This document shows positions 48,438 to 60,355 of a DNA stretch of 64,000 bases, piece by piece. The stretch comes from Zerene cesonia (lineage: Eukaryota > Arthropoda > Insecta > Lepidoptera > Pieridae): positions 3,410,001-3,474,000 of the forward strand of contig NC_052103.1 of assembly GCF_012273895.1 (NCBI RefSeq), in the 5' to 3' direction. Under the pieces are notes generated by a model. That model had not been told where the DNA came from and did not search any database. It saw only the letters and a list, made by a program, of their open reading frames with translations. A program made the position numbers and the translations under genes. Every line of letters starts with the position of its first letter. Within the stretch, counting starts at the first letter, position 1.

Positions 48438-48622
48438 TCCTACTAGTATTATAAATGCGAAAGTTTCTGAGGATGCATGTATGTGTATGTATGTTTATTA
48501 CTATTTCACGCAAAAACTGCTGATCCGATTGCAATGAAATTTAGTACGTAGATAGCTAGTCAACTCGATTAACGCATAGGTAGCTTTTTATCCCGATATT
48601 CCAACGGGATACAGACTTAGGG
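48438..48622 (+). mobile_element. Helitron-like element, 3'-truncated
   Basis: TCCTACTAGTATTATAAATG through CCAACGGGATACAGACTTAG; it stops before the GCGGGGCGCAGCTAG end. Confidence 0.62.
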
Positions 48623-49209
48623 TTCTTTAAATTTCCAAAATATAGAACAATTAATATAGCTAGAAATGTTCCTTGTCATAATATTGATACATCCAATATA
48701 CAAAATTAGGTTATTAGGGAAATTGGGCTTTACCTAGTTCTGTCTATTTACGTAAACATTATAAAAATTTAATAATACATAATTCAAAATAGTGTTCTAT
48801 ATATATTTTAATGTTTCATATAATAGACTGATAAAAACTCCAAGGTCATAATTTAAGTGCGTGACCAGGTTTTCGTTTGACATAATTTAAACTACACAAG
48901 ATTTATCTACACCAGAACAATAAAATTAAGCTATCAGAACGTATGTATTCTCTTCCTACTCAATTCCTCTTTACAGAGTATATTATGAAGATATTTAATA
49001 AAGTGATATTTAAGTTTCAAACTATAAGGATGTTGGCTACATTTACAGCTTTAAGTCTTTAAGTCTTTATTAAAACTGTTATGTTCGTAAATTATATTGC
49101 CTATATATTATATATCTGCTATCATAGGTATTATGATACCTCGTTATAAATTCTGCGCTCAATTATTATACTATAAATCAACATACAATTAATGTATAAA
49201 TTTATGTTT

Positions 49210-49490
49210 GTGTTTTATTGTCCTGTATTTGGGACAAAAACATTATACATTAAAATAAAAAAAAGTATAAACAATAAAATTCACAAATGTATGACCCATG
49301 ACATTATCCACATATATATACGAAAAATATTGAAATGGTGTGAGTTTCAAGTTACATAGAACGCTCGCAAATTAAAACAATAATTAAAATAATACAAGAA
49401 AAGAAAAATTTGGAATTCTGTAGAACGGCATCTATAACAGTTTTTTGTACTTTTCATATGACAGTAAGAACATATCTAAATGTTAAAAAT
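49210..49490 (+). repeat. AT-rich interspersed repeat, copy 3
   Basis: GTATTTGGGACAAAAACATT, GACATTATCCACATATATAT and GTAGAACGGCATCTATAACA, matching 12700 and 31434. The tRNA-like head found at 12504 is absent. Confidence 0.7.
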
Positions 49491-49624
49491 TATTATTATA
49501 CGATTCCATCAATTGATATAAAGGTGTACGACGACCTGCGTTCGTGCGACAAGAACTAGTCACAGCAGTTTATAGTGTATGTATAACGGTTAAAAGTAAA
49601 ACTATCACATTTATAATTGCTAGA

Positions 49625-49626
<2 letters not shown>

Positions 49627-49691
<65 letters not shown>
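49627..49691 (+). repeat. (TA)n microsatellite
   Basis: About 32 uninterrupted TA units. Open frames across it that encode Tyr-Ile repeats are artefacts. Confidence 0.95.
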
Positions 49692-49694
<3 letters not shown>

Positions 49695-49769
49695 AGACTT
49701 GTGCTTTTTTGGGGCTTGGAGCAAATGATATACATGTGTTTCAGTAATTGATTCTCTAAATGTACACGG

Positions 49770-49885
49770 CAAGTAGCCTTTTGTATCCTGCCAGACCGAG
49801 ACATTTTTTCCTGTGAATCCCCACAACATATCGTACCTAGGAACTTCGGTTCTACGCTTGCTAATAACTGCACCAAGGAGCGGTC
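49770..49885 (-). repeat. Diverged tRNA-derived SINE
   Basis: TTTGTATCCTGCCAGACCGA, TGTGAATCCCCAC and GGTTCTACGCTTGCTAATAA, CACCAAGGAG: a decayed copy of the SINE at 61572-61745. Confidence 0.45.
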
Positions 49886-50799
49886 AAACACTTAGCGGGC
49901 TTAACAAATATACGAGTAATAGTCAACACATGGTATATTACTCAAAACGTTTGTACAACTCCATACATATGTCGATACATACACTAGACGGTAGATGTCT
50001 CACGCTGTTTTTTTTTATTTAGGTACACAGGTCGTGGCCCAGGCCCACTCGAGCGGTTATTTGAATTTAGTTTAGCCACAGATAATAAAATGCTGTACTA
50101 TGTATAATAACTCAATCGTTATAAACTCTCCAAAATAATGTTTTTTGGTATTACCAACAGATTTTTAGATTTAAAACAATTAGTTTGTAGGTTTTGCCTT
50201 ATAAAAGAAGTTTGCAGTTCAATAAGGATTGTACCGTTTAAATAATTTTAACGAAATCTATTACGCAAATGTCTTCATTTGCGGTCGTCTTAAAAATTTT
50301 ATTAATCTCGAGTATGATGTAATCAATCTAAGAACATTTGTGATATTATGTTTATCTCATTGTTACTTAGCTTCGTTTATTAAAACCATGTAAATTAATA
50401 ACATTTAATAACGAATATCCTGATTATTGAAACAGAATGATTACAGAATTGATTACTGAAACAGATGTATATCATCTGCCCCAAGCCCCAATATAAATAA
50501 AAGACAATATCACCCCAAGCCCACCCTGGGATGAAACACTTCAAATTCAAAAATGTAACCAAATGCCAATTATTTCCTATCATATCCGTTGAATCGAGTG
50601 AAATACCAAATAAAAAATTGCGTACTCAAATTGAGAACCTCTTTCGCTTTAAAAACTTCGTTTAAAAAGAATACCAACACGGACACGCATTATTTAACAT
50701 CGTTATTAATGAATGCTTACAAGAACCACGTTATTATGCAGTGAAACCACAAAGTTTCTTAAACCGACAGGCCTAACTCACGACTAACAGTATCAGACT

Positions 50800-50967
50800 C
50801 ATTTAGAAATTAAAAACTTTTTAACGGATTTTAAACGCGATTTATTCATTATATTATTAACCCGACGTTTCGAACACTACAGCGAGCGTGGTCACGCGGA
50901 GACTATCTCCCCGTGACCACGTAAAAAACAGTTTTTAATTTCTAAAATCAAACACAAGAAAATACTA
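50800..50967. mobile_element. Foldback element copy (Penelope-like candidate)
   Basis: CATTTAGAAATTAAAAACTT, ACCCGACGTTTCGAACACTA, GTGGTCACGCGGAGACTATC and the complement, ending AATCAAACACAAGAAAATAC. Right arm shortened. Confidence 0.6.
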
Positions 50968-51828
50968 AGTTTCAGACTCTTTTATGGCAAACTGGCGAGA
51001 GCGACTAGAAGTAGCCTATTATTTGTAAGATTTGGAAACATTTTTTCTTTATATAGATATTCAGATAACATAAATTATGTCTCAAATTGAACATGAGGTA
51101 AGCGACATGCCGAAAGCCGAAAAGTTCAATAACATACGCATGACCTGCTATTTTAGTGCGAATAATATGACCGTCATTACTGAACCCTTGCTCAATATTG
51201 TTAAATAAGAACAGACGAATATATTTCATTTAGTACATAACACATAATATAACATATACTAATTTATTCTGATGTATATATTTTAAATAACATCGAAAGT
51301 CCATTAAAAGCAACGTCAAATGCCTCCAAATATTAATTTTTCTAATATCAATTTTGTTTTGAATACTTTAATATCATACATACTCAATTAAAATTTTTAT
51401 CCTGGTTCTACAGCTATTTTCATAACATTATGCTCATACATGCATACTGTATGTATATACGTACATACGTTTAAGTTTATTAATTATGTGATTATTATTA
51501 AAGTATTTAAAACGTCATTGCCTTTTCTTGAACATTACCTGAAGGAAAGGGTCGTTTATACTATAATAACTCTTATTATATTGAATCAAGTGCATATCTT
51601 GCGTCAAAAATTATTATTACAATGGGAAAGTTACATAAATTGTACAACTACGCACTCAGCAATATTATGAATACAATAATTAAAGTGCAGTGTGGGCGTA
51701 ATATAAATCTCTTTGTTACGGTTTTAATATAATATTACTTTATGTGTGGTAGCTTCCTTATTAATGAAATGTACGCAAAAATCCTGACCTGTTTTATTTT
51801 GATGTTTAAGACCGCGGTAGTTTACAAG
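50968..51828. other. Spacer upstream of gene C, nothing recognised
   Basis: AT-rich. The short open frames here have no family motif. Confidence 0.45.
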
Positions 51829-51832
51829 CAGT
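51829..51832 (+). promoter_or_regulatory. Possible initiator of gene C
   Basis: CAGT 61 bases before the ATG, in AAGCAGTATAC. It resembles the arthropod initiator and matches the spacing in genes B and D; weak evidence alone. Confidence 0.2.
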
Positions 51833-51889
51833 ATACAATACGCCTTCGCAGCGAGAGGTTATATTATTAAGAAGTAATTATCCGTAAAA

Positions 51890-52052
51890 ATGCAGTTCAA
51901 ACCCAACAATAATTTGTTGCACCTCCGTCCTGATTCGACCGATGTAATTCTTAAGGAATATAATTTGGACAAGCCGGGAGCTATGGAGGAATCGATCAAA
52001 ATATTGAGGGAGTGGGTTAAGAAACAACCGCATTTTACAAGGACTGACTTCA
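51890..52052 (+). CDS. Gene C coding exon 1
   Basis: ATG to donor GTAAGT, 163 bases, phase 1. It encodes MQFKPNNNLLHLRPDSTD and the ILREWVKKQPHFTRTDF helix, closely matching KKWVEMQPHFLKKDF of gene D. Confidence 0.91.
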
Positions 52053-55000
52053 GTAAGTATAATTTTATTGTTTTTTTTTTTAATTAAATGCGATTAATTT
52101 TATGCAATCAATTAATTCGATATATCCCGATGTTTGAATCACAGCGGTCGTCGTATAATAATAATAAATAATAATAAATAATTTGAGAACCCTTTTTCAT
52201 AAAAATATCGTAATTTTAAGTGTTGTATCATAGAGTGAGGTAACTATCATTTTGAATGAAGAAATCAAGAAAATTATGCCTTCGGTTCTTGCTAAAATAA
52301 TTACATGTTACAAGTTCTATTTAGCAATAATATCAGATTTACTGTTCAAATAATAAACACGCCATAATAGTAAAATAAAAATTATACTAAAATAACTGTT
52401 TAAATTTTTAGTAATTTGATTATGTTTAATGAGAAAATTCATATGTATATGACATTCGGTCTAATATTTAGGCAATTTAAACATTCTTTATAGCTTAAAT
52501 TTTTGGACGAGTTACTAATGTTCACCACGCGTATTTACGAGTATAATATAATTAAAGTTGTATTCATAAATGTATAATATGTGGATTTAGTTTTATAAAA
52601 TTTTATTTCCTATAAATTTTACCCGTTTTGCAGTTCGTTAATATTTATAAGATCGAATCTATTGATTTAAGCAAATTTAAATATGTACACATCATTAATT
52701 TTATCTCTATTCGAAATCCTAAGCGTCAACGATTTGTTAGGGAAATTCAAAAGTTGATGTGATGATAAATATGACTAGCTATGCCCCGCGGTTTCACCCA
52801 AGGCAAAAGCTTTGATCCTCATATCATTTCCTTGGGTTTTCAACTTCATTCGAGATGTCTTCCAAATCGTTCCAACGGTTATCCGTGAAAGCGTAACACA
52901 CAGACAGACACACTCGCATTTACGATAGTAATGTAGAATGTTACTCTAATTGCAAAAAAAAAATTACGAATTGAATATCTCAGATATAACTTTTAAACTA
53001 TTTGAATGATCTCTAATATCTCATGAGTTGCCTAGCAACGTCCTTATTTGTTGAAATTATAAGAACATTCTAGAAAGATTCTACCGTTGCTAAGCAACTT
53101 AATGGGCTGTGAATATATGTTGATTTTATATTTTAGAGGTTCCAAGGTATTTTTATGCGTTTTACTATAGGGGTACTTATTGGGCATACATGCATTCGGC
53201 AATAATCTTTATGAACAAATAGTAATTGTTAACCGATCATACAAACCCCTTTAAACTAACTTTAAAAAAGGTTTGTTTTTCTTACGACTAGATGAACAAA
53301 TTTTTGATGATTTGACTTTTTTGTTATTGTTGTTTTAGTATTTTCGCTCGACTTATGAACGTACTGTTTCAATTTATTATATTTATTCTCAAAATAGTTA
53401 TATTAGTAGATAGATTATAATAAAAAATTGCTATTTTTTATTATAATCTGCTGTACATGCAAACACTTTTTTAACAATTTAACTGAAGACAAAGTTATTA
53501 ACATAATAAAAATTTATGAACAAAAAAAAATATATATGTATTAAGCCGTAGTTTTTTAAAATGATTCACGTCATATTATTAAAACTTTGAATAAATTCGT
53601 AATTCAAAACAGACACGTCATATTTTTTGTTTTTACATTTTAAAAAAGTTAGTATATTATTTAGAAATTAAAGACTTTTAAGGGATCTTTAACACGATTT
53701 ATTACTATTACTCGCGTAAAATCAAACAAGAAAATACTAGTGGGCATGTTACTTTACAATATATCGCTACCCCAATCAATAACGACCCGTATTAACATTT
53801 TTTGTTTGTAATGTATCCATTGACACCGTACCTCCCAAACGGATAATCCGATTTAATCGGTTGAGGTTTCTTTTGTAAGAATCTTATTTGTCGAGACAAA
53901 ATGAAGAGATGATTCCTCAATAAAATAAAGAGATTCGTTTCCCATAATTTTGAATATAATGCATATTTAATTTACATAAACAATAATATATAAATGTATG
54001 TTTGTTGTTTTGTTGACTACTACTGGACCTATACCATACTTTCTTTCCCTGTTCCCAACTTTAATCAAAGGAGAAGGCTATCAATGGGACTATATTGTTG
54101 TGCTAGTTTCATAATTCATATTTTTTACTGTGTGAGCAGGTATTAACGATTCTTTTTTTTTTATTTAAATGCTGGTGTCGCCCGTGTGGTCCTTATTAAA
54201 TTTGTTCTGACAATTTGAAGGCGTTTTAGTATTTTTGCTACTTGACTAGCTTTATAGTTATATTTCTATTCTTTCAAAATTTCTCATTTATAAAGCATTT
54301 GAATGCTATAAAACTAAAATTGAAATGCTTTATAGACCTTGCACAGTTAAACAAAGCATAAGACAGAGTGTTGTATGAATATAATTGCAATAATTATCTT
54401 CTAGATGTCTCAAACATAAGCAAGGGGCTATTAAGTGTTATATAATGTTCTAAGATGTTGCAACGAAATAATAACGAAGAAAGCCCGGTTGCTCTGGCAA
54501 ATAAGTGTCAGTTAGTGCTTGCAAAATCAATTACTTATAAATACATTTATTATGATAAAATGCAAGTTGTGGTGATAAAATGAAATTGTACAGTATACAC
54601 AGAATATTGCCTGTGCAAACTGTGTGTTGTAATTTTCATGAAAACACTAAAATTTTTAAATATTTATCACTCTAATATTATGAATGTGAAAGTTCGTTTG
54701 TTTGGATGTTTGTCCATCAATCACGCTGAAACTACTGAACGGATTTTGATGATATTTGGTATACAGACAGGGTATGAGCTGACGTGAGTGACTATACACT
54801 TTCCATCCCGATTAAATGTTCCCTTGGTATAAAACAGCGAAGCCGGGACGAACGTCTAGTTTTAAATATGCACGGTGACGCTTGATCGAAGAGATTGAGA
54901 GAATTTTTATAGAAAATTTGTTTTTCTAGTAAAATGTTCGTTTTTTTTAATACATTTATTTAATTTATCGTATTCCACTATAATAATATAGTGGATGTAA

Positions 55001-58000
55001 ATAATATAGTGGTGTGATGTCTGTATAAACAGACATAGAATATACTCACAGTTCATAATAAAAACGCTGTCTTAATTAATCTCAAACTCCTAAGTAAGTA
55101 CACAAGTATAAACAAAATATAATAAGTAGTTATAAAATTATATTACACTCCGTTATAAAGCTAAGGAAACTACAAAATTATAACGGAATATATGTAGGTA
55201 GTTGAACTTTGGCCAAAACTTCTAGAAAATTATCGGTTAAGTTTACATTAATTAAAACCAACGGTATGTGTCGTTTTGATGAAGTGAACCAAAAGATTCT
55301 ATTATAATGAAATACACCCGAAATTGAACCTTAAATTTTAACAATCACGTACATAATGTTATGATTTTCGAAATTTTCAGCTGATGGATACCTGCGCTCA
55401 ACAATCTTGGAGGGAAAAGGCTCGATTGAGAAGGCGAAACAATTCATAGATAGAATGTGCACATTGAGGACGTTATTGCCTCAGTGCTTTGGTGTCATTG
55501 ATGTCAGAAACGACTTTAAAAATGTTTTTGAAGTGACGTAAGTACCCTTTTAATCGGAAGTTCGAAAAAACAACATTGGTTTTTCACTAAAATGTACATT
55601 GTTATAACGTATTATTGCACCATGGGAAATTATTCAAAAAAACCTCCAACACCATTGTTTTGCTGCCATTTTTTAATTTTTATGACGTCTTAAGAAACAC
55701 ATGTATGTATGTATATGTATTATATAGTATTATTCTGTATGGGAAATTTAACAGAGTGAAGTACCTTGTTTTACCTAATTGAAATAAATTCAGTATACTT
55801 TCTCTTGTATAATTTCGCACAGAATGTGCAAAAAGCAATAACCTGTTATGCAATAAAGGTAATAGGGATGGTGACGTCATCAACCGAAAAAGGTTAAGAG
55901 TAAAAGCTGGTTTCATACGAGTCATTGATATTTGTACAAGATTATGAATGGCCTTGGCTTAAAAGTCTAATCAATTTTGTAATTCTGGATCCTATAATGA
56001 TACATATATATACATAATGAGACCACATGTTCGTTGTTTCGTATATATTAATATAAATAAGGAAGTGATTACGCATTAATTATACATTTTTTGAAAATGG
56101 TCCTTAAATAGTGGAATATCTCTTTTAAGTTCCGTCTATATAAAATTAATTTTGTTTTAAGTTTACTTCCTTGTTCTGTTTATCGAGGTTCCGGAAGAAA
56201 GTTGTTGTATTAAATTTAATATATTATTTGTACATTATCAGTCTAGAGTTATATATCTGTTTAAAAATTCTTATAAATATTAATAAGTAAGAAATAAATA
56301 TAAATATCATTTTTCCAATATAAAGTATCAAAGGTTAAAATAAAATTGATGTTGTTTAAACTGGATAGATATTACGCAATATATTTAACAGTGTTTAAAT
56401 GTATTTATTTTGTATTACAGAACCCCGGTAATCTTACCAAATCTGACAAAGGAGCACTATAGAGTATTTATATCGAAACTCAACACAAATGTAACAGATT
56501 CAGCACAGATAGCTAATTATTTCAGATATGGATATTTGGTAAAAGAAATTTGTTTTTTAATGTTAATTAATTTGAAACTTTAGTGTTTTTATGGCAACAT
56601 TATTATTTGATTTGAAATTTTGCTGGATTCTTTGCGAATGTTGTTCGTAAAACTAGCATTTACATATTCAAGAACTTTTTACGCGATTTATTCATTACTG
56701 ATTAGACTTGCAATGTTAAAACATCAACACCGCCAGCTTCTATGGATGGATTTATGTTATTTACGCAAAAATACTGAAGTGATTTCCCTAACGTTTAGTA
56801 TGTAATTACTGGGTGGAGACGATAATCTAGTTTTTAAGGAAAATATGCAATGATCAATTAGAATAACTAATATATGAAAATGCATATAATCCGGTTTCGA
56901 TTCTACCAAAAAAATTGTTTATACAGAGAATTAGTTTTCATGGTTTAAGACAAAACACACTGTAGATAGTTTTAATAGTAAGGTACTGTAATATGACTAA
57001 CTCTTCCGACACTGCGCTGTACAGCGACACGGCGGCGTTGCCACACTGCTCTCTCACATGTTGGTGAAAAATTATAAATAGTGATCTATTTTGTATCAAT
57101 TTTTACACCAGTTTGCAGTTTGTTTGAAAGCTATGTTGGAATTTTCATAATTCAATTATCGTTTCAAAACTCTATTATGAAATAGTATTGGTATTTTCAT
57201 TTATTGCGATATTCATCTCCATCCACCATATAATAACCTAAATTAACCTACACACTTTTGAAGTGAAACTTCTTTAGAATCGTTGTGATTTCAAACCCGA
57301 TGCAACGGAAAAAACGACGGATAAGAGACACAAATACAAAAATGTGTAGAATGAAGCCGGCAAAGAATGAGACAGAAATATACATACCATTTTATATATA
57401 TTCATCTCATTCTTTTGTCGATTTATTGAAGTTTCACTTCTATCGTGTGTGAATCGCACACACACCTTGTTTATTTAATTATTTTTTTAACCAGTCAACA
57501 CGCAAAATAGTACATACTTTCATATTATTATTGCCCATAACTATAATGCTGATAATACTGTCTACTGATAGTAAATTTACGTTTGTTTTTATCTTCTGGT
57601 AGCATGGATATTTTTTTCCCGCGTAAACTTGTATACTAGTTATTTATCCTTCAAAATGTCAAACTGTTCTATCTAGTCTCTTAATAATTAACACTTAAAG
57701 AAACGTTAACTCCTTATTCCAACTCCTATATTTTGCGATAAAAACTACCTACCTCATATAAAATTAAAAGAAAATTTATTAAATTTGTTTAGGTGTGAAG
57801 CTATAACAGCCAGACAAATATTCACATTTATAATAATATTATGTTAGGATAATAAAACTCTTTTGATAACAATACGACATTTTCATTTTTCAAAAAATAA
57901 ACAAGCTGTATTTAAATATTAATAAAAAATATATTTTCAGATCGGTGATTACATAAAAGCCCACGACATTGTCACTGGCTACCGGCTAATTGTGGACTTT

Positions 58001-59106
58001 ACTGACATAAATATGATGGATTTATTAACCAAACTAAATCCGATGGACCTGAGACACGCTTTGACAATTTATCTTGTAAGTATTTTAAAAGAAAAAGGAG
58101 AAAATCTAGTTCACAGGTGGTCCTCTTATAAGTAGTTCATTGTCTCTCTCTCTCTCTCTCTCTCTCTTTACCGGCGTGACTAAACCGCGCTCACCTTGCA
58201 TGTGAAGAGGCAAATAGGACATTGTGAACTTCTCTCTCTTTCTACACTGAAGGCCCCAGCTCTCTAAGTTAGATTGTGTGATTGTGTGTTGTACTTTTTA
58301 AGGATATCAGCAAGTGGCAAGTGAATTTCTTAATCACCGTAATTAATATTAAATTATCTTTTAATTCCAGGAAGGTTACGGTATGAAAATAAAAGGGATT
58401 CACCTAATAACAGCGTCAAAGTTCATAGATGGTCTGATTGTGCTTTTAAAACAAATATTGAAACCAAAAGTAGGTGGCCGCATCTACGTGCATAAAACTT
58501 GTGAAGATCTTCACGAAATCATCGGAAAAGATATACTGCCAGAGGAGTTTGGTGGCTATGAAAAATCTTTGAAAGCTATACACGGTAACATAATGTTTTA
58601 TATTAAATTAGACGTGTTGCACTCGTATTTATAACATTAAACATTTCGGGAAATATTGAGATTATGCTTGATCTACTTTCACACAAAAGCTGATGATCAA
58701 TTGTGTGAAATTTAGTATAGCAACGGATATTTGGTATGGAAAATTGGCTTTAATTATCACATTTCACAGAGAGTAGGTACTCTGTTACGGAGTATCAAGT
58801 AGATAAATTGTTTTTTTTTTAACGTAAATTATTATTATTCCCTTGATTTCTGTTATATACTGTCCCTTTGCAAATTGGTTCAATTAATAATCTACTCTAG
58901 TCTATAAACGAAGGTTGGTTGACCAAATAAATTAATTAATAATTATTTCAGAGGACTGGCTGGAAGAATTGTCTCGCGAAGAATTAAAAAAATACTTACG
59001 GGATATCAACTCAGCAAAGACCGATGAAGCTTGCAGGCCGTCTGTTAAATTTAACGAGGACTATGCTGGCATGCCTGGAACCTTTAGAGTATTAAGTCTA
59101 GATTAA
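51890..59106 (+). CDS. Gene C: CRAL-TRIO lipid-transfer protein, six exons, 313 aa
   Basis: Exons 51890-52052, 55381-55537, 56421-56538, 57941-58075, 58371-58584 and 58952-59106 splice (phases 1,2,0,0,1) into 313 residues. The CRAL-TRIO N domain is at about 15-105 (GKGSIEKAKQFIDRMCTLRT, then LLPQCF). The lipid-binding domain is at about 108-262, with MKIKGIHLITASKF, YVH near 230-232 and the motif LPEEFGG at 247-253. The tail is GMPGTFRVLSLD. Exon lengths differ from gene B only by single codons in exons 3 and 5, so B and C look like the closest pair. A soluble cytosolic lipid carrier is inferred; the ligand is unknown. The ATG at 51890 aligns with the starts of B and D. It lies 16.5 kb downstream of B across a repeat-rich desert and 3.7 kb upstream of D. 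Confidence 0.92.
52775..52934 (-). mobile_element. Helitron-like element in gene C intron 1
   Basis: CTAGCTATGCCCCGCGGTTT at its minus-strand 3' end; the internal sequence (CTTGGGTTTTCAACTTCATT) differs from other copies, so it is a separate subtype. Confidence 0.55.
53027..53098. promoter_or_regulatory. X-box / heat-shock element / X-box cluster in gene C intron 1
   Basis: GTTGCCTAGCAAC (53027-53039) and GTTGCTAAGCAAC (53086-53098) resemble RFX X-boxes. Between them AGAACATTCTAGAAA (53062-53076) is three contiguous alternating nGAAn units, the heat-shock factor consensus, with a fourth TTC one base out of register. Could instead be a repeat by chance rich in palindromes. Confidence 0.35.
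53661..53739. mobile_element. Internally deleted foldback element
   Basis: TTAGAAATTAAAGACTTTTA and ACACGATTTATTAC, then CTCGCGTAAAATCAAACAAG and AAAATACTA; the central palindrome is missing. Confidence 0.5.
54262..54325 (+). repeat. Repeat shared with the tRNA-like element
   Basis: TTCTATTCTTTCAAAATTTC and TATAAAGCATTTGAATGCTA match the sequence just after the tRNA-like fold at 12586-12640. Confidence 0.65.
54667..54859 (+). mobile_element. Complete Helitron-like element, TCAC subtype
   Basis: TCACTCTAATATTATGAATG to GACGAACGTCTAG, flanked by A and T. In gene C intron 1; same subtype as 18790 and 25724. Confidence 0.73.
55381..55537 (+). CDS. Gene C coding exon 2
   Basis: Acceptor AATTTTCAG to donor GTAAGT, 157 bases (same as gene B), phase 2. 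It encodes DGYLRSTILEGKGSIEKAKQ and CTLRTLLPQCFGVI. Confidence 0.91.
56421..56538 (+). CDS. Gene C coding exon 3
   Basis: Acceptor TGTATTACAG to a weaker donor GTAAAA, ending in phase 0. It encodes TPVILPNLTKEHYRVFISKL and ends YFRYGYL. Confidence 0.89.
57941..58075 (+). CDS. Gene C coding exon 4
   Basis: Acceptor ATATTTTCAG to donor GTAAGT, 45 codons. It encodes GDYIKAHDIVTGYRLIVDFT and a helix ending LRHALTIYL. Confidence 0.91.
58142..58167 (+). repeat. (TC)n microsatellite in gene C intron 4
   Basis: Thirteen TC units within the 295-base intron 4. Confidence 0.9.
58371..58584 (+). CDS. Gene C coding exon 5
   Basis: Acceptor TTAATTCCAG to donor GTAACA, 214 bases, phase 1. It encodes EGYGMKIKGIHLITASKF through LPEEFGGYEKSLKAIH. 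Confidence 0.91.
58952..59106 (+). CDS. Gene C coding exon 6 with stop
   Basis: Acceptor AATTATTTCAG, then 155 bases to TAA. It encodes DWLEELSREELKKYLRD, then FNEDYAGMPGTFRVLSLD. Confidence 0.92.
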
Positions 59107-59451
59107 ATAAAGGAAACTTTAAAATATCTTCTACAACTACTATACTCGTATCTACTGCGTCGCTTTTGTTTGCCATCGTCCTGAATAGTGCTGATTGAAG
59201 TTCAGGGTAAAAAACTAAAAAAAAAAATATAGCGTATATGAAATAGCTTTCTAATGGTGAAAGAGTTTTATAATTCAGCTTTCTGAATATATCTATTATA
59301 AAAACTTACAAGCTTTCAAACTTTGAATTTCATCATATTCATTATATTCATTATCAATAAATTGCGTTCTATAATCCTCTATTATAATTCATGTATATCA
59401 AACTCTATTGTTATATTTAGGGTAAACTTTTCAATCCTCAGTTACACGTCG

Positions 59452-59457
59452 AATAAA
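59452..59457 (+). terminator. Possible poly(A) signal of gene C
   Basis: AATAAA about 345 bases after the stop. Another AATAAA overlaps the stop codon itself (59106-59111) and is probably too early; a third lies at 59687. Confidence 0.3.
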
Positions 59458-59807
59458 ACCAATTCAAACATGTATTCAACTTGCCCGTCTTTTGACATAT
59501 TATATTGTGAAACACTTCATTGGCCAGCATTTAAAAATCGGCCCTTAGTGATATTTTTATGTACTTATAACTGGTTTGAGATATATGCAGTTTCTTTTTT
59601 ATTTTAGTATTCATTGTTTTCATTGACTTCCCGACCTATCTGAAATTATAATTAAATGAATTAGTATAATTAGTTATAAGTAGCTAAATAAAATGTTTAA
59701 TTTATAGACTTGTTTCATTGAATTTAAATCCGCATAAATATTAATTGATAAATCAACAAATAATTTGGTTCCTCGTTATAATTATCGTGAGACGTAACAA
59801 GAATACT

Positions 59808-60142
59808 TTTTTTTTTTTTTGTTTTTTTATGTCATAGCGGGCAGCTGAGCTGGTGGTTCGCCTGATGGTAAGCGATCACCATCGCCCATAAACATTCGCA
59901 AAGGTAGTACCTCTGTGAATGTGCTGCCCGCTTTTATGGGGTAAGGGAAAAGGAAAGGATTAACGACTGGAAAGAAGGAATGGACTAGGACGGGTGAGGA
60001 AAAGGAAACGGGCCTCCGGCTCCCCCACTCACCGTACGAAACACAGTGGCATGCCACTATTTCACGCCGGTTTTCTGTGGGGGTGTGGTACTTCCCCGGT
60101 GCGAGCTGGCCCAATTCGTGCCGAAGCGTGCTCGACTCCCAC
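59808..60142 (-). mobile_element. Complete poly-A SINE, minus strand
   Basis: Begins with a long T run (its poly-A tail), then ATGTCATAGCGGGCAGCTGA, and ends GTGCTCGACTCCCAC. It is the clearest copy for the poly-A tail and orientation of the family. Confidence 0.77.
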
Positions 60143-60194
60143 AATGTAATAAAATATTTATAAACTACTTATTATAATAACTTTATTAATGATA

Positions 60195-60355
60195 CTGTTC
60201 CCACTGCTGGGACACAGGCCTTCTATGAGGGTTCAGGCCATATTCCACCACGCTGGCCAAGTGCAGGTTGGCAGAGATGTCACATGTCATCGATCTTTTG
60301 ATTCTCGGACATGCCGGTTTCCTCACGATATTTTCCTTCACCGTTTTAAGCAGTG
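60195..60355 (-). repeat. RTE-like LINE tail, reversed
   Basis: GTTCCCACTGCTGGGACACA, CACGCTGGCCAAGTGCAGGT and GGACATGCCGGTTTCCTCAC, as at 19122 but without the CATCAT end or a target duplication. Confidence 0.6.

Noticed and set aside
49556..49891. Minus-strand frames with Tyr-Ile repeats
   Set aside because: Translation of a (TA)n microsatellite.
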